A stretch of DNA of 64,000 nucleotides from Larix kaempferi (lineage: Eukaryota; Streptophyta; Pinopsida; Pinales; Pinaceae). Of the stretch, positions 56,921 through 64,000 are shown in pieces; position 1 is the stretch's first letter, and every line of letters begins with the position of its first letter. The position numbers were made by a program, and so were the translations under genes. Below the pieces are notes generated by a model, which worked only from the letters and a program-made list of their open reading frames with translations, was not told the origin of the DNA and did not search any database. The stretch covers positions 9,419,501-9,483,500 of the forward strand of contig BSBM01000140.1 in NCBI GenBank assembly GCA_027924585.1, written 5' to 3'.

Positions 56921-57158
56921 ATCCGTAAGATGTAGAATAGTCGGTGGTGGGTGATGGTTAAGACACCCCTAAGTAGAAAGGTCGTCGGTTCGAAACCCCG
57001 CAGATACTAAAATCCAACCATGCTAAGGGTTGGTGTGGTCCAGGCCAGGTGCGATCCCCGGGTTATTTTAACGGCTTAGATTCCCTTGGTTCGTGGTATC
57101 TCAGCCAATGGCGAACCCTGCTAGTCAAAGGATACTACCACTTGCCAACAAAAAAAAA
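56921..57158 (+). mobile_element. tRNA-derived SINE with target-site duplications
   Basis: A 236-bp unit with a promoter A-box region (GTGGGTGATGGTTAAGACA, about 56946-56964), a B box GGTTCGAAACC at about 56988-56998, a body with GGTGCGATCCCCGGG, and an A-run at 57150-57158. Flanks are 17-bp duplications AATAAGAATGATAA(C/A)CA at 56904-56920 and 57157-57173, 16 of 17 identical. This is the signature of L1-mediated SINE insertion; RNA polymerase III would transcribe it. Confidence 0.92.
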
Positions 57159-57173
57159 TAAGAATGATAAACA

Positions 57174-58045
57174 AGTGATTTCTTTCACACCCCTGTGCAA
57201 GCAACTCTCTCTGCTCCATCATCTAGTGAAGGAAACAATGGTGATGCCCATGTACAACATAGTGGAGCTTAAAAAGAGCAGCTACAAGTAAGAATTGATG
57301 TGAAGAGCATTGACTCTTGTTTGAATTGGAGGAAAGAAGACCAATTGGTTACTTGTAAGCAATAATATGTAATGTTTTTATGTGGTGTGATTCAAATTGT
57401 AAGTAGTTTAGAACTTTAGAGTTTAGAATTTGATGATAAAAAAAATTAGTATGGACTTTACAGTCCATCAGGAGCAAGTGGGTGCTTGATAAGCATGAAG
57501 TCACATTTAGATTTAGAAAGCTAATAGATAATTCTGAGAAACCACAATGTAACTTACATATTATTTGATCTCACAATGTTAATACCGCATCAAAAGTGGT
57601 TTCAATATTAGAATTAAGGAACGATGGAAATATTTAAGAAATTTGTCTCCTCAAACCTGGGAGGCAGTTTTGGATATCTGGTTTTAAGTTGGAATTCTTT
57701 AAAGGTTTGTCATCAGATACATACATAAAGTTTGTTTGGTTTTGCGCAAATGGTATGTATTTCATCTGTCTCACTCAATTTTCAGTTTTCAATTTTTTGT
57801 TATTATATGGTCCTGTTCTAGAGAATGGTAATCATTATCCAGTCCTATTCTAGAGAATGGTAATCATTATCCAGGCTAGTTACTTTTAGGATTTTTGTGT
57901 GTCAAAACTACTTTAACTATGACTATCAGTAGTGGTGCTAAGAAATAAAAATACTAATTTAGAAAAACAAAAGAAATTGTTTAAGATTGAATTTGTGGTT
58001 CTGTTAAAATTTTACATACACCGTTTAAATTCTACATTGCCACCT
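57174..58045. other. No gene recognised; 33-bp tandem duplication
   Basis: 57810-57872 carries two copies of TCCT(G/A)TTCTAGAGAATGG...CCAG. The rest is AT-rich without assignable frames. Confidence 0.55.
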
Positions 58046-58245
58046 TTTCCCTATTGTAAATTGTGGGGGGACTATGGCTCCATTTCCTCTAGATTTGGGG
58101 AATCTGTCGACCATTACAGAATGAAACATGTGCGGGTATTTGAGAATTGATGAATAATTTACTGAAGACCTAAAAGACCATGGTATGGCTAATTGAGAAA
58201 GAATTACTAGATTCTGTTACTAACTCCAGAAATACTCTCAAGTTA
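58046..58245 (+). pseudogene. Second copy of the 55708-55905 remnant
   Basis: About 190 bp with clear similarity to 55708-55905 (TTGTAAATTGTGGGGG, GACCTAAAAGACC, ATTGAGAAAGAATTACT). In another phase it reads CKLWGDYGSISSRFGESVDH. Ends 330 bp before Gypsy-D. Confidence 0.6.
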
Positions 58246-58580
58246 GTTGCTCATAATTTGTTTATGTTGTACACCTTGTTTAGAATTCTCCTCCCTTTCA
58301 CATTCGAGGATGGAGGTAGCAAATGTTATGGGCCCCTCTAAAAATTTGATAGCGCACATAGTTCAATATGCTTGGAAGAGCAATAGATCATACGGATTGA
58401 AATTGGAGGAAGTCATATCTCATTGCGTGATTTTACTTTTGAGGAAGTGCATAGCTTATTTTTAACTTTTAAGGATGTTGTGTTGCTAAGAACTATGATT
58501 TTGCTGATTTGATATTTTGTTGATGAGTAAACTAATAAACACAAAATTGTACATTGAGAAAGACTCGTCGGTTGATAATT

Positions 58581-60607
58581 TTTCATGTCCCAAATTTGGT
58601 ATTGGGTCACAATGGCCTAATCACATTGGTTCTATTCATTAGAGTTTGTCAAATTGATGCTAAAGGTCAAATAATTGCTAAGGAGGAAAATTACTAGTTT
58701 CCTAGGTTTGGGGTGGAAGCTTTGGGATTTGGAATAATGGGGATAATAAATGATGTTTGAACATTAGAATGGCATAAATATTTAATAATGTATCTAAATA
58801 AATATATACAAGTGAAAATCAAAGTGGCATTTCATCATGAAGACACATGGAGGAAGTGGGACCCACATATGGCTAGATTTCCCCACTACATTTGGCATCA
58901 TTCTCTCACCAATTCGAATTCAAGGTGAATGGTAACATACTTGGGGGAGTCCAAAAGGTATTATTCATTGCATGACTCATCCAAGGTCGAAATATAGAGG
59001 AAGAGTAACTCCCATGGAAGAGGAAGAGGCAATTTGGAGCTAGTGAGACACTTGGGCTAGATTCCCTAGCTCTATGACAACAATAATGAAGATGCTATGA
59101 CACCTATGACACAAATCAGACCTGAAGGCTGACATATGACATATATGACATGTCAGGGCTAAAAATAGACTCCAAGAGGGCGCTCAAGGGTGTTAGGGAA
59201 GCTAAGATGCTTCCACATGTGATTTGGTGGAAGTGGGAGACTAGGAATTGTTGTACAAGTGGCGTTCTTTGGAATCTCTTCCCAACATGAGTTGGCATGA
59301 GTCTCTTGGAAGGAATTCGACCCATGGAGGACATTAGAAGTTTATAAATGTCAATAAAAAAGAATGAAACCGGCTTTTGATCATTTGTAGAATTTGCAAT
59401 TGCATTTGTGAAGAGGGAGAGCTAGTGGATGACTAGTTTCTTGCCTTAGCCAATTTCGAGGGTGAAAGATTCCCATCCAAGTTGGTAATTGGAAAGGCCA
59501 TTCAGACCTTTCATTTGGAGCTTTAATGGAGTCTTTATTTGCAGGTGTAAGCTACAGGGAAGCTCATGGTTTCTTCTATTGCAGCTCACTCCTTCAACCA
59601 TTTCCAGTTTTGATGGCATATTCTTGATCCTTGAGGGAGGGCGTTTTTGGTGAGCTATTGTACTCTTTGGGGAAGATTTTAATGCCCCATTTCTTTTTTA
59701 ATATGAATTAAATACTCTTTTATTCATATCCAAAAAGTTTCAGGTCGAAATTCCAAGTAGAAATGTATAAATCTCATTTTTAATGGAAGAACAATGCCAT
59801 TTCCCCACTACCTTGTTGTGAACCAATGTATTGATGATGATTTCGAATGAATGGATGATTCTATGATATATTTGTGATAAATATACTGCCATGGATGTCT
59901 TCTACAAGTTTCATGTACTGTACTTGAGCATTTGAAGCATTTTTACTCAGTTTAGTTCTATTGGGAGGTGAAATAGTGCCATTTCCCCAAGGGTCGAATT
60001 GGGGATTTTTGCAGTTGAATGGGAGACGGTGAGAACAGTTGTAATAATCCAGTAATGGTGCATATGAGACTTTAATAAAATAATTAACACATTACATACC
60101 TCTGTTCATAAATTTGAGTGGGTTTGGAGGCATTTGGGAAGCCATTTTCAGTACTTACCCTAGGGGGATTTGAACCCCAAATCACTAGTAAAATTGCATA
60201 ATTGGTCCAGAATATTAAGAGAGTTTGCAGAGGTATTTTGGTGGACACATGTCATCCATAAACATCATATTAAAGTTATAATATCATTCATACACCTTCC
60301 TTGAAGATTTGAAGGCATTTGGAGTCGATTTGAGACCTAGAGGCCAATACTAGTCAAAGGAAAATCACTAGTAAAGTTACCTACATTGATCAGAATTGAA
60401 AGAGGATTTGCAGAAGTATTTTAAAGGTCCAAAGGCATCCCCGAAACACATATTTATGTTCTAATATCATTCATATACCTTCTCAAAATATTTGGGAGCA
60501 TTTGGGGCAAATTTGGGACCTAGAGATCCAAACTAGTCAAAGGTCGAACTAGGGAAAAAAAGTGAAAAATTGTCATTTTAATAAAATTCTTAATAAGGGA
60601 CATTACA
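58581..60607 (+). repeat. Gypsy-D 5' LTR (2,027 bp)
   Basis: Starts TTTCATGTCCC (TGTCATGTCCC in the 3' copy, so one terminal base has mutated) and ends GGGACATTACA. Shares with Gypsy-B LTRs the block GACATGTCAGGGCTAAAAATAG (19 of those bases near 59148-59170). Confidence 0.94.
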
Positions 60608-60608
60608 G

Positions 60609-60620
60609 TGGTATCAGAGC
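60609..60620 (+). other. Gypsy-D primer binding site
   Basis: TGGTATCAGAGC, one base after the LTR end; exact Met-tRNA complement. Confidence 0.93.
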
Positions 60621-60705
60621 ATGGTCTTGGCACCTGATGTGGTAGAAAATTAATGAAGACCAGGAGTCAAAGAAATAATCCACCACCCTTAGAAACTGAA
60701 ACTGG

Positions 60706-62244
60706 ATGTACTTTGGTGAAAGGGAAGAAGTAGGAGAAGAAGTGCATTCATTGGTCACCATGAGTAAGGATGAGAAAGGAACCTTAAAGGAGAATGAGGA
60801 GTTTAGGAAATTACTTGAACCATCCTTTGAAGACAAGTGGAGACAATACTTTCAGGAGTTCAGATTGTTGCTTAGTGAAATTGGAAGCAACTCGGAAAAA
60901 GTAATGAGCAATGGTTCTCTTTTCAAGGAAAAGGATGAAACAATTTATGCCACAAAAGAGGAACCTAATGTAATTGTGGAACATGAGGTACATGTTGATA
61001 TGCAGGGTCTTGAAGATACTACACTAAAACAAGAAGAAGGACAAGTACTTGTCCTTGTTCAAAGGGATTATGAGTTGCCTCATGGAGAGAGTTGCAAAGC
61101 CTTGGAAGAGGTACATGATCTCACAATAGTTGGACCAGCCAATTATGGAGAAGATGAATTAAATATTTCAATGGGTAAGAGTTGTAAAGAATTAAAGTTG
61201 GTTCATAATTCCTCACCCCACACTTCTTTTCCAGCCACATCACTTTGGGATGAAAATTGGGTGAAAGGTTTTTTCCTAGTGGTGCCACATGAGGGGTATG
61301 AAACTCCTACCGCTCCTTTTGATGATGACATGAATAGAGCACCTCATTATTTAGAATCGCAGCAGCATATTGCTTTACCTTATGATGATACATATCCTCA
61401 TGGATGTATGGATGAGACTTCTTTGAGTCCTTTGAATTCTCCTTGTTTTTCCTGCTCATTATTTGGTTCAGATTTTAGTGGAGATTCTTCATTCACTTCT
61501 TGGATGAAAGAATGCATGGCTGAATATTTTGATGCATATCACATTCTCTTGGAGCAGCACTATTGGACATGGGATCTTCACCTATGTCATTGGACCAGAT
61601 TTGATGGGTCACTTGAAGATTGTATGCACTTGGAAAATGGTGGTCTACATGCTTGGAGGTATAAGCACTTTCATGACTCTTTGATGAAGCATCTCCTTTA
61701 TGTACATTTTCATTATGTTGTTATGTACTTTGATGATATATATTTTGTACTCATGATGTTTGGAAGAATGCATACAAGAAAATGGGATCCAGGAATCCTC
61801 TTATCTAATGGTATGGGTTGGAGAGCACTTTTAATTGTTGGGGTGCAATACAAGCAATGGGACCCTGGAATAATTTTTATCTCATTGGTTTCATATTTTT
61901 TGGGGAAGCAAGCAGTATGGGAGATGGATTCCCCACTTAATAAAGTGATTTTAATCAGAGTAGTGCAGCAGCAAGCATGGTGGTTCCTCTCTAAAATCTT
62001 CATGGAAACTCAAAGACTCAAGGTTGGGCAATTCAATGGCAACTTCAAAGAATTATACAGAAAGCAGGTTCTTCAACACCCACATTTAAAATTGCTTGAG
62101 GACAAGCAATATTGGGAAGGGAGGATTTGTCATGTCCCAAATTTGGTATTGGGTCACAATGGCCTAATCACATTGGTTCTATTCATTAGAGTTTGTCAAA
62201 TTGATGCTAAAGGTCAAATAATTGCTAAGGAGGAAAATTACTAG
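60706..62244 (+). CDS. Gypsy-D ORF, 512 codons, unknown function
   Basis: ATG at 60706; the frame is open to 62244 and its last ~38 codons lie inside the 3' LTR. Residues 19-75 (SKDEKGTLKENEEFRKLLEP, FKEKDE) match the Gag N-terminus of Gypsy-A. Residues ~76-450 have no recognised domain: acidic, with HGESCKALEEVHDL, VGPANYGEDELN, ENWVKGFFLVVPHEGYE, CHWTRFDGSLEDCMHLENGG, and two WDPGI repeats. Residues ~456-474 (LQHPHLKLLEDKQYWEGR) match the final tail of Gypsy-A's polyprotein. Homologous to the Gypsy-B ORF. An unbroken frame in a young copy is suggestive of use, but low divergence alone would also keep it open. Confidence 0.82.
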   Translation: MYFGEREEVGEEVHSLVTMSKDEKGTLKENEEFRKLLEPSFEDKWRQYFQEFRLLLSEIGSNSEKVMSNGSLFKEKDETIYATKEEPNVIVEHEVHVDMQGLEDTTLKQEEGQVLVLVQRDYELPHGESCKALEEVHDLTIVGPANYGEDELNISMGKSCKELKLVHNSSPHTSFPATSLWDENWVKGFFLVVPHEGYETPTAPFDDDMNRAPHYLESQQHIALPYDDTYPHGCMDETSLSPLNSPCFSCSLFGSDFSGDSSFTSWMKECMAEYFDAYHILLEQHYWTWDLHLCHWTRFDGSLEDCMHLENGGLHAWRYKHFHDSLMKHLLYVHFHYVVMYFDDIYFVLMMFGRMHTRKWDPGILLSNGMGWRALLIVGVQYKQWDPGIIFISLVSYFLGKQAVWEMDSPLNKVILIRVVQQQAWWFLSKIFMETQRLKVGQFNGNFKELYRKQVLQHPHLKLLEDKQYWEGRICHVPNLVLGHNGLITLVLFIRVCQIDAKGQIIAKEENY

Positions 62245-64000
62245 TTTCCTAGGTTTGGGGTGGAAGCTTTGGGATTTGGAATAATGGGGATAATAAATGA
62301 TGTTTGAACATTAGAATGGCATAAATATTTAATAATGTATCTAAATAAATATATACAAGTGAAAATCAAAGTGGCATTTCATCATGAAGACACATGGAGG
62401 AAGTGGGACCCACATATGGCTAGATTTCCCCACTACATTTGGCATCATTCTCTCACCAATTCGAATTCAAGGTGAATGGTAACATACTTGGGGGAGTCCA
62501 AAAGGTATTATTCATTGCATGACTCATCCAAGGTCGAAATATAGAGGAAGAGTAACTCCCATGGAAGAGGAAGAGGCAATTTGGAGCTAGTGAGACACTT
62601 GGGCTAGATTCCCTAGCTCTATGACAACAATAATGAAGATGCTATGACACCTATGACACAAATCAGACCTGAAGGCTGACATATGACATATATGACATGT
62701 CAGGGCTAAAAATAGACTCCAAGAGGGCGCTCAAGGGTGTTAGGGCAGCTAAGATGCTTCCACATGTGATTTGGTGGAAGTGGGAGACTAGGAATTGTTG
62801 TACAAGTGGCGTTCTTTGGAATCTCTTCCCAACATGAGTTGGCATGAGTCTCTTGGAAGGAATTCAACCCATGGAGGACATTAGAAGTTTATAAATGTCA
62901 ATAAAAAAGAATGAAACCGGCTTTTGATCATTTGTAGAATTTGCAATTGCATTTGTGAAGAGGGAGAGCTAGTGGATGACTAGTTTCTTGCCTTAGCCAA
63001 TTTCGAGGGTGAAAGATTCCCATCCAAGTTGGTAATTGGAAAGGCCATTCAGACCTTTCATTTGGAGCTTTAATGGAGTCTTTATTTGCAGGTGTAAGCT
63101 ACAGGGCAGCTCATGGTTTCTTCTATTGCAGCTCACTCCTTCAACCATTTCCAGTTTTGATGGCATATTCTTGATCCTTGAGGGAGGGCGTTTTTGGTGA
63201 GCTATTGTACTCTTTGGGGAAGCTTTTAATGCCCCATTTCTTTTGTAATATGAATTAAATACTCTGTTATTCATCTTCAAAAAGTTTCAGGTCGAAATTC
63301 CAAGTAGAAATGTATAAATCTCATTTTTAATGGAAGAACAATGCCATTTCCCCACTACCTTGTTGTGAACCAATGTATTGATGATGATTTCGAATGAATG
63401 GATGATTATATGATATATTTGTGATAAATATACTGCCATGGATGTCTTCTACAAGTTTCATGTACTGTACTTTAGCATTTGAAGCATTTTTACTCAGTTT
63501 AGTTCTATTGGGAGGTGAAATAGTGCCATTTCCCCAAGGGTCGAATTGGGGATTTTTGCAGTTGAATGGGAGACGGTGAGAACAGTTGTAATAATCCAGT
63601 AATGGTGCATATGAGACTTTAATAAAATAATTAACACATTACATACCTCTGTTCATAAATTTGAGTGGGTTTGGAGGCATTTGGGAAGCCATTTTCAGTA
63701 CTTACCCTAGGGGGATTTGAACCCCAAATCACTAGTAAAATTGCATAATTGGTCCAGAATATTAAGAGAGTTTGCAGAGGTATTTTGGTGGACATATTTC
63801 ATCCATAAACATCATATTAAAGTTATAATATCATTCATACACCTTCCTTGAAGATTTGAAGGCATTTGGAGTCGATTTGAGACCTAGAGGCCAATACTAG
63901 TCAAAGGAAAATCACTAGTAAAGTTACCTACATTGATCAGAATTGAAAGAGGATTTGCAGAAGTATTTTAAAGGTCCAAAGGCATCCCCGAAACACATAT
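62128..64000 (+). repeat. Gypsy-D 3' LTR (partial, runs off window)
   Basis: Begins TGTCATGTCCC at the end of the ORF frame. Differences from the 5' LTR seen by eye include 3 near 63265-63280 and 2 near 63795; total about 13 in 1,873 bp. Confidence 0.94.

Larger units (their letters stand above)
58581..64000 (+). mobile_element. Gypsy-D: young non-autonomous gypsy derivative, cut by the window end
   Basis: 5' LTR 58581-60607, primer binding site, a 1.5-kb internal region with one ORF, then a 3' LTR from 62128 that runs off the window (1,873 of about 2,027 bp visible). By eye the two LTRs differ at about a dozen positions, so it inserted recently. LTR family is related to but distinct from those of Gypsy-A and -B, and it lies in the opposite orientation. 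The right target duplication is beyond the window; the left flank is TAATT (58576-58580). Confidence 0.94.

Noticed and set aside
56940-57010. tRNA gene at the SINE head
   Set aside because: The A and B boxes are present but the segment cannot be folded by eye into acceptor and anticodon arms and continues into a SINE body.
1-64000. CRISPR array, phage, plasmid or bacterial system
   Set aside because: All long repeats have LTR or minisatellite structure, and coding signatures are plant retroelements, so none applies.

Overview
This window looks like a piece of a large, repeat-choked seed-plant nuclear genome. I favour a gymnosperm (conifer-like) because most of the 64 kb is nested and decaying LTR retrotransposons, with an L1 LINE, a Helitron, a tRNA-derived SINE and only scraps of host genes. 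The organism call is inference. No complete ordinary host gene is visible, and there is no prokaryotic operon, rRNA or tRNA gene, or CRISPR array.

Layout. 1-612 holds no gene. 618-19598 is one Ty1/copia element (Copia-1, +) of about 5.9 kb, swollen by two later insertions: Copia-2 (2334-9579, +, TSD TTTAT) in gag and Copia-3 (12973-18760, -) in RNase H. 19604-21455 is mostly featureless, with a CACTA-transposon-like end near 20402. 21456-24139 is a 3'-truncated copia (Copia-4, +), abutting a truncated copia in the other orientation (Copia-5, 24140-25312, -). 25313-40193 is a chromodomain-type Ty3/gypsy element (Gypsy-A, -), itself interrupted by a non-autonomous gypsy derivative (Gypsy-B, 28643-33636, TSD GTTAG) and a non-autonomous copia (Copia-6, 34258-37242, TSD AGTTC). 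40194-43620 (-) is a decayed Helitron Rep/helicase. 45190-53960 (+) is a plant L1 LINE interrupted by a 3.6-kb element of unknown class (element F, 48188-51823, TSD GTATC). 53960-58580 holds pseudogene scraps (a DOG1-domain/TGA-bZIP fragment and a Clp/SMXL-like ATPase fragment), a SINE and microsatellites. 58581-64000 is a young gypsy derivative (Gypsy-D, +) with a 512-codon open frame, running off the window.

How the parts relate. Gypsy-A carries gag, protease, RT, RNase H, integrase and a chromodomain-like tail. Gypsy-B and Gypsy-D have related LTRs and keep the first ~70 residues of A's Gag and the last ~20 residues of A's polyprotein, but everything between is replaced by one unrelated ORF. 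This looks like an autonomous/non-autonomous family with a captured or invented coding region. Copia-2 is similar in spirit: its LTRs are nearly identical (about 7 substitutions in 595 bp by eye) although RT is crippled and gag absent, so it was probably mobilised in trans. Element F has perfect 5-bp TSDs and TG...CA ends but no LTR pair, a novel ORF and recurring TTTCGG-type inverted repeats. These three are the places I would look for something undescribed. All identities quoted are hand counts.
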